A stretch of DNA of 64,000 nt from Candidula unifasciata (GCA_905116865.2 CAJHNH020002042.1:20001-84000); one strand, 5' to 3'. Counted from the first letter of the stretch, positions 34,101 through 45,004 are shown. Notes: generated from the sequence alone by a model not told the origin. Numbers and translations: made by a program.

Positions 34101-37100
34101 TGTATATACCTCGAGCTTATTTTTATAAATTTATGTGTGATGATCACTCATGCGACCGCCGGGAACACACAAAAAAAAAAAACCAGGACTGTCAGAGTGA
34201 AAATGGGAGGTATCGTTAGCCCAGTGGTGACATCACATCAAGCTGATCTCATCAGCCCCACAGTCCATGTTGGAAACAGCATTGTGTTGGCTGAAGGGTG
34301 CAAACATCGCAGTTTTCTATAAACCGGCATAATGCAATTAAATTATGTCAGTCGGACAAATGAAATGAAGAAAAAGATGAGGGAAACTCATATCAGTTTG
34401 CAGAGTAAGCTAAGGAAACTGGAGATTAGAACAACACTGGTTCCAGACTGTTGCATGAGCTCCTACCACGAGTTTCGTGTGTCTTTTTCAAGATATTTGA
34501 AAAATGTAATACCATAGGAGAATCCAAAAGTCTGCTCAGTCGGGATGTATCCACATCAAACAACAAAGTGAAGTGGTGAAAACTCTGGGTCCGCCCCAGT
34601 TTGGCTGCTGTTCCTGAGACCTGGTGAAAGAAAGAACCATCAATGAACACACTGAATAACTAATAAATAAAGCGCTAGAACAGAAAATAACTACATGTGA
34701 AATGCATTGTCTTTGCAAGGTCACTAACAACACAGAAAGAGACATGGTTACAAATGACAGCATCAGGGAGACAGTTGGAATAAGACCATGTCTGGTTTAT
34801 ATTGATAGACAAAGAATAAAATGGTTTGGCCATCTAGTGAGAATGCAGCCAAGCCAGACTGCATATGAGACTTTTCCCAGCAGAATATCTGGCAGGAAGG
34901 CAAGAGGGAGACCAAGAAAGATATATGGTGAGGCTGATACCTGCAAAAAGATGAATTAATCCATCACTCAAGCCACCTGAGAAGCGCAAGAGCCACGTCA
35001 CTGGGCTACAACAGAGTCAGTGAGACAACAAAAGAAGAAGAAGTGGATAACTCTCTTGGCAACAGAAAGAAAATTGTGTACACAAGAGACTGCTATATCC
35101 ACACACATGGTAGTGCACCAGGATCACGGCTTATACTGCCTAAGATCTATCTGAATATCTCTGGGGTTATCCTAGAAAAATAGGTTTTGAACCAGGTATC
35201 TGGCCAACTTAGATAGGATCAACGTTTCCAGAGCACATCTGCCTGCGTCAATGAACCAACAGTCTGCACACAAAGAAGTCAGATCTGTAAAATAGATGTG
35301 CATACAAAACCTAAGTCTTGGAACAAAACCAAAGTCCAGAAGTGAATGAACAACCAGAACTTTCTGTCAGAGTTAACAGCCAGTGAGCCCAACCAGCAAG
35401 AAAATAGCACAACTAAACACTAGCAAGAATTTATAAGTATACAAAAAGGGGCCAAGTTAGCACAGTCAATAGGAGACTCGCTTTCAAATCCAGCTGTGAC
35501 TCGCTGCAGCCCACAGCCAGTGTTTGAAACCGGGTGGTTCCCGGGTTCACCCAGCCTCTAGGAAATAGGTTGTGTCCGTGGTTTAGGAGTCCAACTCGTA
35601 ATTTAAACGTACTGCAGTCAAAACCTATTGCTGGCTGCATGGATTTTTATCATGGTATGGGGCGTACCCAGCCTAAAATTGTTACCAGGATGTATGTCCT
35701 GGGGAAGTAAAGACGGCTGGCGTTATGCTGATCAGATTACCCACCTAGTGCCAATTAGTCTGTAAAAATATAGGTGCTCTTCCCATTCACCCAATTCGCC
35801 TGAAAGGCATGAAAAGGGATCTTATTATTCTATATTTTTCTAGGAAATGGGTACCAGAGTTAACGTTTTGGGGAAATGGAGGAACGTCGCTGCAGCTACA
35901 GAGTTGTAGACAGTTTCTTATCGGCTGTCCATACTGGTGGCAGAGCACTTATGATTTACAACCGTGTGCAGTGACGCTGGTTCACATCTCCCGACTTTAT
36001 CTAAGAATATAAGACAACTCTCGACTATGCGCAAGAAATGGAAATTTAATAACAAATCCAAATTTAGTTTACTGAGAAGTTTCAGGCTGCTTGTTCTTCT
36101 GCATAGATTCAAATGCTGGATACAGAGTTGGAAAAACAAAAGACACATAGCTGGGCTGTAGACGTGGAAAAAAAATCTTTGTGAAAGGAGAGATGAAAAA
36201 ACATTTCTGACTTGTGCCCACCATTGGCAGTTCTGCCCCTGCCTCTCTTTCCTAAATTAAAGCCTCCATTACTGGGTTTTTTCCTCCAAGTTTTTGGGTG
36301 TTATTTCAACAGTGTGTTGAAGAAAAGATTGTTTCTCTCTCTCCTCTGATTTTTGTTCCATTCAACAATTCTCTCCCCACCAATGCATAAACTGTCATTC
36401 ACCATGAATAATACAGCTTTTCCCCCTGTCTTTTCTAATGTAAACAATCTTTACTTACTTTATAGAAATGGTCCAACAAGATATCATCACGATCGTTAAC
36501 GATCAAATCCAGATCCCACCTTGTCTTCACAGCATCCACGACAAGGTGAAGGTTTTCCTTCCGATTGTACCGGAGACGGGATTTCAGAAAAGACAAATTG
36601 AGATTTCCTTCATCATGGTAGACTGTTCCCCCTCCACTACATCTGTTTTTAAAAAAAGATGTTGATGGGTTTAAAAATGAGAGGATCGACTTCATTACTT
36701 AATCGCTTCTCTTCTACCATGGCGTGCAGAGGTTTCCCTGAGAGCTCATCAGACTTTTCTCTCTCTCTGCCTTTTTTTGTTTGGCTCTGCTCCATTCCAG
36801 TCCTCTGTCAGTCATGGACTGTTGGATGTTGTCTTTCCAGCGGACACTAGGTCACCCTGGAATTTTAGTTCCCTGGTTCTTGGCCTCCCATGTGCGCTGT
36901 GCTGGCCAGTTCTCTCCCATCATGCATACATGTCCAAACCATCATAACTGAGACTGATCCACTTGTAACTCAACTTCATTACACTGGGTTTTATCACAAA
37001 TGACTCAGTCTCTCTCAGCAGTGTGTCTGGCCACCAGCTGAGGATGCCACCCAAAGCACAAACTCTGTAGCTTTAGTGACAATCACTAAGAATCTATGTA

Positions 37101-39273
37101 AAACTGCCCAAAAACAAATCCATGACCTTTAGAATCTGAGGCAAATAGCCTGACACTTCGCCATGGAGATCCCCAAGTTTAAAAAAAAAAATCTGATTTC
37201 CTGCTTCATTGTTAACAGTTTTGATTTCTACAAGATTTCACAAAAACAGTCAGAATTCCTGTTATCTCTATGTAAAGATGATCTGCAGTAAAGTGTCGTT
37301 AGTGCATTAAGTTAACAGGTCAGTGATCATAGTTCAACAGGGCAGGATTCACTGTTCCAGTCAGTATAGCTCTGAGGTCAACTCAGGGTTAAACAAAATA
37401 GTTACCACATAATTTCAGAATTGCATGGAATCCTTCTTCTTCTTCTTCTGCACAAGTCCTCTTTTTTATAATCGTCATCCCCATGTGGGATGCAATTTTT
37501 GTGTTATTTGAAGCCCCACCCTGGCTTCTTCCCAGGGCCCTGAATATAGCCAGGGCATAGATATGGCCTAGCCATAGATATGGCCCAACAGCTGAATGGG
37601 GTTTCTGGGACCTCTCCATGGTGATTCTCATCCGCATGGTGGCACTTTGTGTCACCAGGTGTTTATCACTTGGGTGATGTCCTGGTGGGGTACAACTACC
37701 TACCTTCCTAGTCTTGTTCTGCCTGTCAGCATCAGAAGAGAGCCTTAGTATGTGCTCCGTAGAGGCTGGTATTTATGGCCTCAGATATCCATCTATCCAA
37801 CTCTGATTCTAATGTGTCTAAGTGACAGGGCTCTCAGTAGTGGTAGTCTTGATGCATGTCTGAACCATTCGATTACTAAATTTTTATGGAAAGGAAAAGG
37901 CGATGTGGAATGGCACTCACCACCTTACAGGCCTAACATATTCACACAGAAATTAAAATATCTGCCTTGGGATGTCTTTATCTTTTCCACATTGGATCTC
38001 AAAAACTTTCTATCTCTGGCTCTCAGAGCATATACTGACAGACTGTTGTCTGACCTCTTGAAGTTACTGAGCCACTTGTATCATAGTCTACTTCTTGCTT
38101 AAGTGTCTTCAAAATGGATTTCACAAGAATGTCATGTCCTTTAATAAGCTCAATATATTTTATGGTCTCTTGATTCTTCCATCCACTCTCTTTTCATTCC
38201 CCAGGACTGGATTTACAAGAATGCACGCTGGTGATTGCTTTACCGAGGGCTTTTACTCTAGAATTTAAAAGTGCCGGTACTCATCACAAAGCATCTATTA
38301 CAACTTTACTGAAAAAAATTATGTCTGGAAAATGGTGGCAGTACTGCGTACCATTGCGTCCTGCCAGAAAAGATTCCTGGCTCCACCTTGGTTTCTGTCA
38401 TTACATATATATATATAAAGTGTGTGTGTGTGTGTGTATTTGATTTTCCTAAATCTCAATTTATCATTTATCTTCTTCATCCTCCTCTTCTTCTGAGTTA
38501 ACTCAAAAAAAAAGCCAAAAAAAAAAAAAGAGTGGTTTGCAAGTTGTGTTCTAGTTTACAGCCAGGAAACGATATCCGCACCTTTCAGCCCAATACATCC
38601 AATTTCAAACACTTAATTTGTCGTCTCAACATGTTTGCTGGGAGCAGTGGGTATATTCTGTTTTTTGTTTCTTTTTTTCGCCCATGTGGTAATATTAACT
38701 ATCTTTCTCAATGTATATTTTTCATGTTGTTCAATGCATTTGTTGACACTGTTAGTTTCTACTTTTTTGTTTTCGTTTTGTTTGAGCTTGTGTAATACAA
38801 TGTGTTACTGATGACAGCTTGTGAACAATATGTGTTTATACATGACAGTGTTTGCAATATCACAGTGTGTGTAAAAACATAATGAAATAAAGCAATAGCA
38901 AAAACATTCCAGACAACAAAAGTACTGTCAATCAGATGATAAACAAAATTCCCCACTCTTACCTTCTGGCTATATCCACACCATCCGTGGATGCCAAAGG
39001 GATATTGACTTCTAGCCATGGATTCTGATGTCGGCCAAAAACAACTGCTGGTTTATTTCTCCACATCAACAGATAATCTGTGTCGGAGAAATCTGTCTTC
39101 TCGTACATCCACTCCTCCAGTGCTAAGTTCTCGTAAATACTGTCTGAAGTTGAGATCAGCACGACTCTATTGGCTGCACGTGAAGCACTTGTTGAACTTG
39201 CCCACCTGAAGTAGCAGCTCTTTGTAAACCTTCTAAAGTTCGTACAGCCCCATGAGGATTTTATCAAATACAT
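30724..39273 (-). CDS. LIPT1: Lipoyltransferase 1, mitochondrial (lipoyl amidotransferase), complete five-exon gene
   Basis: LIPT1 moves lipoyl groups onto the E2 subunits of mitochondrial 2-oxoacid dehydrogenases. Coding exons on the minus strand are 39273-38963, 36642-36459, 34620-34513, 32089-31955 and 31122-30724. All junctions are GT-AG and in phase, giving 378 codons plus TAA, close to the family's usual 370-odd residues. The start is ATG at 39273; the open frame continues upstream only through a TTG codon. Residues 1-35 are Arg/Ser/Lys-rich and lack acidic residues, as expected for mitochondrial import. Motifs in order: SIYENLALEEW (46-56), VVFGRHQNPW (77-86), ARRCSGGGTVYHD (102-114; lipoate-binding loop), K165-VSGTAAKLGR (substrate lysine region) and WIYGKTPKF (about 278-286). 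No frameshift or internal stop is present. Intron 4 contains a minisatellite built from the exon 4 donor. Identification is firm. Confidence 0.96.
31260..31960. repeat. 39-bp minisatellite in LIPT1 intron 4 derived from the exon 4 donor
   Basis: The plus-strand unit is ctattctacagtcagtctat plus cacacactcacatgctagt. The right end of the array runs into the true exon 4 / intron 4 junction, whose plus-strand sequence (cagtctatcacactcac|ctg...) is the unit itself. About 15 units. Confidence 0.92.
31812..31930. repeat. Repeat family H, inside the intron 4 minisatellite
   Basis: ggtataaacccaaacgaaaa, caagcttcacaatataac and gagccttcatcagaacatac. A related copy is at 48105-48215. It splits the unit nearest the real splice donor. 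Confidence 0.7.
31955..32089 (-). CDS. LIPT1: LIPT1 coding exon 4
   Basis: This 45-codon exon starts HGVDSKATKSVPSS and ends IDQQ. The acceptor is gtctgctag and the donor is a perfect CAG|GTGAGT. It matches the family's S-x-A-T-x-S-V-P segment after the lysine motif. The last 12 nt of the exon recur in the minisatellite downstream. Confidence 0.92.
32205..32345 (-). repeat. SINE-C-like fragment, in LIPT1 intron 3
   Basis: gtatagaccagtcggttctt and gatgtggacatcatgtcaa resemble the SINE-C 3' end. Confidence 0.5.
33256..33800 (-). mobile_element. Possible second LTR, far end not found
   Basis: tgttgtctaggagtcagg at 33256 resembles the terminus of the LTR at 28985, and a minus-strand AATAAA lies at a similar distance inside (33368-33363). 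No matching end or target duplication was found, so this is tentative. Confidence 0.3.
34513..34620 (-). CDS. LIPT1: LIPT1 coding exon 3
   Basis: The acceptor is ctttcaccag and the donor is GTATTA. The 36 codons start VSGTAAKLGR, the conserved KxSGTAxKxGR motif once joined to the Lys ending exon 2, and end LLDSPM. Confidence 0.94.
34690..35040 (+). mobile_element. LINE C-terminal fragment, in LIPT1 intron 2
   Basis: RQRIKWFGHLVRMQPSQTAY and GRKARGRPRKIYGE are typical of LINE ORF ends; the tail is gaagaagaag. Confidence 0.8.
35225..35410 (+). repeat. Repeat family A copy
   Basis: gaaccaacagtctgcacaca and aagtccagaagtgaatgaac. Confidence 0.8.
35445..35820 (+). mobile_element. tRNA-derived SINE, with SINE-C 3' half
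   Basis: The head aagttagcacagtcaatagg and gctttcaaatccag are tRNA-like. The tail ggggaagtaaagacggctgg and gtctgtaaaaatataggtg matches SINE-C. Confidence 0.65.
36459..36642 (-). CDS. LIPT1: LIPT1 coding exon 2
   Basis: The acceptor is ttaaaaacag. The first base A completes AGA (Arg), giving RRCSGGGTVYHDEGN. It ends ...DHFYK with donor GTAAGT. Length is 184 nt. Confidence 0.94.
37490..37720 (-). repeat. Repeat family E copy, in LIPT1 intron 1
   Basis: gtgttatttgaagccccacc, ggtggcactttgtgtcacc and gtcctggtggggtacaac: reverse complement of 24030-24240. The preceding cttcttcttct suggests a LINE or SINE tail. Confidence 0.75.
37725..37880 (+). repeat. Dispersed repeat pair with 59040-59230
   Basis: tatgtgctccgtagaggctg, tatttatgg and gacagggctctcagt recur in order at 59070-59200. 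Confidence 0.55.
38268..38395. repeat. Dispersed repeat, copy 2 (pairs with 1-120)
   Basis: gtgccggtactcatcacaaa and gtactgcgtaccattgcg match the start of the window. Confidence 0.5.
38963..39273 (-). CDS. LIPT1: LIPT1 coding exon 1
   Basis: Begins at ATG MYLIKSSWG and ends AG|GTAAGA, leaving two bases of an Arg codon. It codes the presequence and the conserved NLALEEW and FGRHQNPW segments (103 codons plus 2 nt). Confidence 0.93.
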
Positions 39274-39364
39274 TCTTCTTAGAGTAGAGGAATCATCTTG
39301 GCTGTACAACTAGATTATAAATGTGCTGCCAGTTCTGAAACCGACACAGTGATAAAGAGAATGA

Positions 39365-40030
39365 ATGAATGAATGAATCAATGAAAGAATGGTGCATCAG
39401 AAGTGACATCACTGCCCTTGGGAACTCCCTGTACTTCTTAGTCCCTTTCTTCAGTAGCCAACAAAGTGTCAACATGCTAACAGTAGCCAACAAAGTGTCA
39501 ACATGCTAACAGTAGCCAACAAAGTGTCAACATGCTAACAGTAGCCAACAAAGTGTCAACATGCTAACAGTAGCCAGCAAAGTGTCAACATGCAAACAGT
39601 AGCCAACAAAGTGTCAACATGCTAACAGTAGGCAACAAAGTGTCAACATGTTAACAGTAGCCAACAAAGTGTCAACATGCTAACAGTAGCCAACAAAGTG
39701 TCAACATGCAAACAGTAGCCAACAAAGTGTCAACGTGCTAACAGTAGCCAACAAAGTGTCAACATGCAAACAGTAGCCAACAAAGTGTCAACATGCAAAC
39801 AGTAGCCAACAAAGTGTCAACATGCAAACAGTAGCCAACAAAGTGTCAATATGCAAACAGTAGCCAACAAAGTGTCAACATGCTAACAGTAGCTAACAAA
39901 GTGTCAACATGCAAACAGTAGCTAACAAAGTGTCAACATGCAAACAGAAACCAACAAAGTGTCAACATGCAAACAGTACCAGTTGTTGTAACCTGATTAA
40001 AAGTCCACCTATTTTTCAGCCTTAGTGTTG
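39365..40030 (+). repeat. Repeat family B copy with an internal 29-bp array
   Basis: gtgacatcactgcccttggg and tcttcagtagccaa on the left, cagtaccagttgttgtaacc and gattaaaagtcc on the right, as in the copy at 53010-53215. Confidence 0.65.
39455..39976. repeat. 29-bp minisatellite, about 18 copies, upstream of LIPT1
   Basis: Unit agtagccaacaaagtgtcaa plus catgctaac or catgcaaac. It begins about 180 bp 5' of the LIPT1 start codon. Confidence 0.95.
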
Positions 40031-40379
40031 AATATCTTCGGGACCTTTAACCCCCCCCCCCCCTCCCCCACGCCCTTTACCATGTTAAATTAGTCTTTTA
40101 ATGTATGGATTCTCTGTCTTTCTATTGTGCTGTCCATTTCAATCCAAGAGACCTTCACCATAGCCGCTTTACCACAAAGTAGCTCACTGTCCAGAGGAGT
40201 GGCAGTAGCTAATTCTATCAGCCTGCACATCACCTCGTACACACCTGCACATCACCTCGTACACACCTGCACATAATCTTGTACACACCTGAAGGTCCTG
40301 GATAGAAATTCCATGATATGCTCCTTATCTGAGTCTTATCAAGTGACCCAAGACATTGGGAGCAGAGAATGCCAGTTTC

Positions 40380-40650
40380 AATTTTTCAAAGCATGTCGGA
40401 CCGAGCTGCTCTCAAGCCATCAGAGAGCTGCCATTACTGCATCAACCTCTATTCTCTTAGCGGATGTAGTAATGTTGAAAGTGAGTCTCTCTTTTTTCAA
40501 ACAGTGTTCATTCACCTTTGACATAAAATCCCAATCATTCTTCTTATCTCTAGCTTCAGAACTATCTGCATATATAATGACATCCCCTGGGCATGAATTT
40601 TCATTGATCAGCTCTTCCACCACTGACTCTTTCACCCATTCCAACTTACT
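40380..40650 (-). mobile_element. LINE RNase H-domain fragment
   Basis: Minus strand: GDVIIYADSSEARDKKNDWD and NITTSAKRIEVDAVMAAL follow the pattern of LINE RNase H (YTDGS..., TxS...EIxAv). 'YADS' replaces YTDG. Confidence 0.65.
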
Positions 40651-41199
40651 CTACTCATCCATTCACAGCATCCTCAATTCAAAGTAACTATCACTCTTTG
40701 CAATGGTTGTTTTGCTGGACAACACTGTGATCCATTCCTCATCATATGCTATCTTGTCAGTAGCATTCCTCATCATATGCTATCTTGTCAGCAGCACAAA
40801 CATTTCTTTTAGTTACTTCTGCTTGACCATCCAAGAGCCACCTCTTTTCAGTTGATGTCCCTTGCTATCCCCTTAGGCCTCAAGCAGAAGGTATCCATTG
40901 TCTGTTGTGATTCTAAGGTATATTTTCACCTGTAAAGCTTTGAATCTTTCATATATAGATGGCAATACAAGCATATGCTGCATGTACACGATTGGCACAT
41001 CCCAAAATGACTAGTATGGCCTAATTGTGCATGTGTTTCAACTTCTCTGAGTATAAGATAATGCTAACAGTCCCAGAATATACTCCATCATGGAAACAAT
41101 CAGCTGCTGGTAAAGTGTGTACAGCATTTTCTGTTTCATATCCATGTGCCAGTAAAAGAAGGGGGGGGGGGGGGGGGGGGTGAGGATCTTCTGTTTGCT

Positions 41200-41440
41200 C
41201 TTTCTAATGTGTTGTATACACTGATCTTCCTTTATTTTGTTCCAGAACCTGAGTTTGTGTTGCATGCATATCCGTTTAACAGATCTGATTTAACTGTATG
41301 TATATTGTTGGTTCCTTGCCTCTCAGGCAAATGCACTCTTCAAAGAAATCTCCAAATTAATCGACTCTTTTGACATGCTTGTTGCGCAGGCAGTGGGTCT
41401 ATTCTTGTTTGTCCCCACAATGGGGCCCTAGAACCCACAT
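41200..41440 (-). repeat. Repeat family A copy
   Basis: gttccagaacctgagtttgt, ttgttggttccttgcctctc and gacatgcttgttgcgcaggc. Its right part is included in the tandem duplication. Confidence 0.8.
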
Positions 41441-42047
41441 GGGATGAAGAGAAGCTATTTAAATTAGAATCCAACAACTACAAATCCCAGAAAACAAATT
41501 CAACCCCATCTGTCTGTATTTAGTGCCTGTACTTACCAACTGTGGCAGCCTGAGGTTTTAGGGCCACATGGATTTTTATGTTTGCCCTAATAGAAAAATA
41601 CTCCATACCTGATCGAGGATTGAACAAGGGTTTCCAGCATGACAGCACGGGGCACTATATCCGTTTAACAGATCTGATTTAACTGTATGTATATTGTTGG
41701 TTCCTTGCCTCTCAGGCAAATGCACTCTTCAAAGAAATCTCCAAATTAATCGACTCTTTTGACATGCTTGTTGCGCAGGCAGTGGGTCTATTCTTGTTTG
41801 TCCCCACAATGGGGCCCTAGAACCCACATGGGATGAAGAGAAGCTATTTAAATTAGAATCCAACAACTACAAATCCCAGAAAACAAATTCAACCCCATCT
41901 GTCTGTATTTAGTGCCTGTACTTACCAACTGTGGCAGCCTGAGGTTTTAGGGCCACATGGATTTTTATGTTTGCCCTAATAGAAAAATACTCCATACCTG
42001 ATCGAGGATTGAACAAGGGTTTCCAGCATGACAGCACGGGGCACTAT
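41268..42047. repeat. Tandem duplication of 389 bp, two copies with no difference seen
   Basis: Every landmark checked (tccgtttaac at 41271 and 41660; ggcactat at 41651 and 42040) is shifted by exactly 389 bp, and the lines between read the same. The copies meet at a short ata/tat microhomology. Confidence 0.93.
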
Positions 42048-42410
42048 CCACTCCTTATTCAATCATAAAACAGTTATATTAGGGCAGATGGACAGTGTCG
42101 AAGTAACCTGTAGTTCAGTGCAGGTGGGTTTCTGTATGCTTTCATCAGGTTTATTTCATCTCATAAGATGATCTGATAATCTCAACTGTCTTCAACTAAT
42201 TTACTGAATAATTTAATAAGTTTAGTTTTTATCTGATTTCTTGACAGATAGCCTCGTCTACTGTTCTTCTAATCTGTGATATTCTTTGGATCTTACTCTA
42301 ATTTTTGCTGGATATAATAATATTAATAACAGTCATTAGGGCTGTACTGAATAGTGATTTGTCACTATTCAGGCGAATACCAATTGCGGGACCAACTTTT
42401 CGGCCGAATA

Positions 42411-43138
42411 CGAATAGTGTATCTTCATCATCAGGTGCCTAGCTGAGGGGCATGGGCGATTATGTCTAGCCACAATCTGTGATCTCCTGCAGCATGTATT
42501 AGTTCGTGTGCTGACACACCTCCATGCCATGCAACAAGACTGTCAATAATCTTTTCTCATTGTCTTACTCTATCCCTCCTTTTACAAATCTTTCCAATGG
42601 TCACCACATGTTCCATTTTCCCTCTTCTCATAACATGGCCGAAAAATGAGGACTGTCTCCTTCTGATGTCTATGATTAGTTGTCTTCGGTCTTCCGCCTC
42701 ATTCAAAAAGTCTTGGTTGCCTTTTCTGGCTGTCAAATGTATTTTAAGCATTGTTCTGTAAAACCACATCTCTGAGGCCTCAAGAAATTGTTTGGCCTGC
42801 CTACCGATTGTCCAGGACTCACAGCCATATGTTAAAACTGGATGGATGTAGCAAGCAAGCTTTTTCTAACCTTCAATGACAAAGATATATTGCATAAGAT
42901 GTTCTTCATTTTATAAAGTGCAGTTTTTGCCTGTCCTTTTCTGTTTCTTATTTCAGTAATGCATCTTCTATCTGATGTTATCCAAGTGCCCAGATACTTA
43001 AATTTCTGTACTTGTCCCCAAATAACACGACTGAATTTATTACACATTTAGGTATAATTTTTTTCTTTGATACCACCATTACTTCTGTCTTTCTACTATT
43101 CAAACTGAGGACCATCCTTCCACTTTCGAATAGTGTAT
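42411..43138 (-). mobile_element. 5'-truncated LINE nested in the hAT element, with 12-bp target duplication
   Basis: CGAATAGTGTAT occurs at 42411-42422 and 43127-43138, both hAT sequence. Between them the minus strand codes WGQVQKFKYLGTWITSDRRC and IRRRQSSFFGHVMRRGKMEH, the end of a LINE reverse transcriptase. Short tail tcatcatca (plus strand). Confidence 0.9.
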
Positions 43139-43348
43139 GTTGTATAAAATAGATCTAAAAAAACATTCATAATGTCAAATGTACGCTGAAATTTTACTTC
43201 ACAAAATGTAGTACGGAATAGTAAACATAAACATTTTATGTTTGGCATCCTTCAGTCAGTCAGTCTATGGTAACTAATAACTAGGAATGAAAGTATTCTT
43301 AGTTTTATAACAAGTAACTAAACTTGTAAAATGTCACTGACAGCTTAG

Positions 43349-43543
43349 TTAATGCATGAAAGCGGCATTAGCTTTCAACAAAACTAATCGTTCCATGTTG
43401 TCAGCATTAAGGCAGCTTCTCATCTCACTGAAGATATTTCCAGCTGTACTAAATAGACACTTGGTACGCTCGAAGGTCGTGCACAAAGATAAAGCTTGAC
43501 AGTATGAACTAAGGTGGGAAATCTTGACATGTTTATTTTCCAC
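43349..43543 (-). pseudogene. hAT transposase C-terminal (dimerisation) fragment
   Basis: FSTAGNIFSEMRSCLNADN followed by MERLVLL fits the conserved C-terminus of hAT transposases (S-T/V-AG-I...R..L...N...L). About 64 residues remain; the catalytic domain is absent. Confidence 0.8.
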
Positions 43544-43959
43544 CAGTCCAGTGGGTCAGTGTCTATGGGATAGAGGGCTGTGTTTCATTGATAACTCGAA
43601 TGTCGCTATTCTGTACCTTCTGCACCTATTGTGTTAATGAGAGTTATTTCAGTACATCGCAGTGTATGCAGAAATAGGTGTAAGGTAACCACTATTCGTA
43701 TTCGGCCCAACCGCAACTATTCGGCCGAATACCGAATAGTTATTAGGTCCACTATTTGGCCCCGAAGTGAATACAAAGCGAATCTTCGGTACAGCCCTAA
43801 CAGTAATACACAAATACTAATTTTTTTTTCATTTTGTAGGATTATCATCTCATGTGATACTATTAATAAAACAGCTCGGTACAAGTCCCACCAGAAACCC
43901 AGTTCAACGGTTAAACTGAGATGCCCTACGGTTACAAAACAACCTGCAGTGCAATTGGG

Positions 43960-44160
43960 ATGGGTGATACTTCTTCTTCTTCTTTCGTTCGCATGAAATA
44001 AATTGTCTATATCTGCAAAGCTGTCTCTAGTATGAATTTCACTGTCTTTTGTAATTCACTAAGCGGCCCGTAAAGTTTGACTTCCACAAGTGTCTCTTTT
44101 GGCCAAAGGTTTTGCCTGAAAGCGTTGAATCTGGGACAGTCTTGAAGGATGTGTGATACT
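43960..44160 (-). mobile_element. LINE 3' end
   Basis: Minus strand: SHILQDCPRFNAFRQNLWP and KLYGPLSELQKTVKFILET, then a gcgaacgaaagaagaag tail. It follows the hAT element within about 150 bp. Confidence 0.8.
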
Positions 44161-44262
44161 GTTATGGACTATTTACTGTGCTAACATTTACTGGGGACTA
44201 GACACTCCCCACTAAGTGGTATTGACTATTGTGAGTGTACTGACTGTACTATATTATTATTA

Positions 44263-44691
44263 GGGGTTTCGGCTCTCCTTTCAACTACGGCCGGTAGACA
44301 ACAGCAGACGGACGGTTAGTCGCAGTTCTGTCCCCTGGCTACAGAATTACGGACTGGAGAAGGCACGAATGTGGGTTAGGTTTAGGGTTAGGTTCAGGGT
44401 TAGGGTTTGGGTTGCTACTTTGAGTTTGTGCGAAGACGAGATGCGGCGACACTAACCGTAACCCTAACCCTAAACCTAACCCACACCCTACCCCCAACCC
44501 AAACCGTCTGATCATAGCAGGGCAGTGCACGCTGCCTATCGCCAACACACAGTAATTATGTCATTTGTTTCGTTTCCTCCTGTCCAGTCCGTAATAGCAC
44601 TGCAGCCAGGGGACAGAACTGCGACTAACCGGCCGTCTGCTGTTGTCTACCGGCCGTAGTTGAATGAAAGTGAAAGGAGAGCCGGGGTTTC
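44263..44691. mobile_element. Foldback DNA element with 8-bp TSD and telomere-like interior
   Basis: GGGGTTTC flanks both ends perfectly (44263-44270, 44684-44691). Long arms start at 44271 (ggctctcctttc) and end at 44683 (gaaaggagagcc), sharing cggccggtagacaacagcag. The right arm has about 10 extra bases. The interior holds degenerate TTAGGG words at 44375-44415 and CCCTAA words at 44455-44510, in mirror orientation. Confidence 0.88.
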
Positions 44692-45004
44692 AATTAATAT
44701 TACTTATTAATAATCAGCATACCATTAGATATTACCAGACAGGAACAAAAAATATCTTAAGGATCAGCCAGCGTCTTTGAGCTTGCAGCATCTGCTACTG
44801 TCACGTTATCATTGTTTATTGTCTACTTTACGCGAAATGCAGTGCTCTGTTTACAAACCTCGGAGACTCGTGAGAGAAAACGAAAGTTCCAAGTGTGACC
44901 TTGGCATTATTTTCAGTTATTTCCGGGTGGTTTAGTAAAAAATTAGAACTCGGATTTGTTGTGTTAACGAAAAGAGTTGTAAAGCGTCCGTTCGTCCGTC
45001 CTTT

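Larger units (their letters stand above)
42337..43799 (-). mobile_element. hAT DNA transposon, internally interrupted
   Basis: Termini tagggctgtactgaa and ttcggtacagcccta are inverted repeats with one mismatch. Flanks ACAGTCAT (42329-42336) and ACAGTAAT (43800-43807) are an 8-bp target duplication with one mismatch, as expected for hAT. The minus strand carries the end of a transposase. A LINE sits within it. Confidence 0.88.

Noticed and set aside
36435..36665. 65-aa plus-strand ORF at 36468-36665
   Set aside because: Antisense shadow of LIPT1 exon 2.
44339..44548. 69-aa ORF with GLGLGL and NPNPNP
   Set aside because: Translation of telomere-like hexamers in a foldback element.
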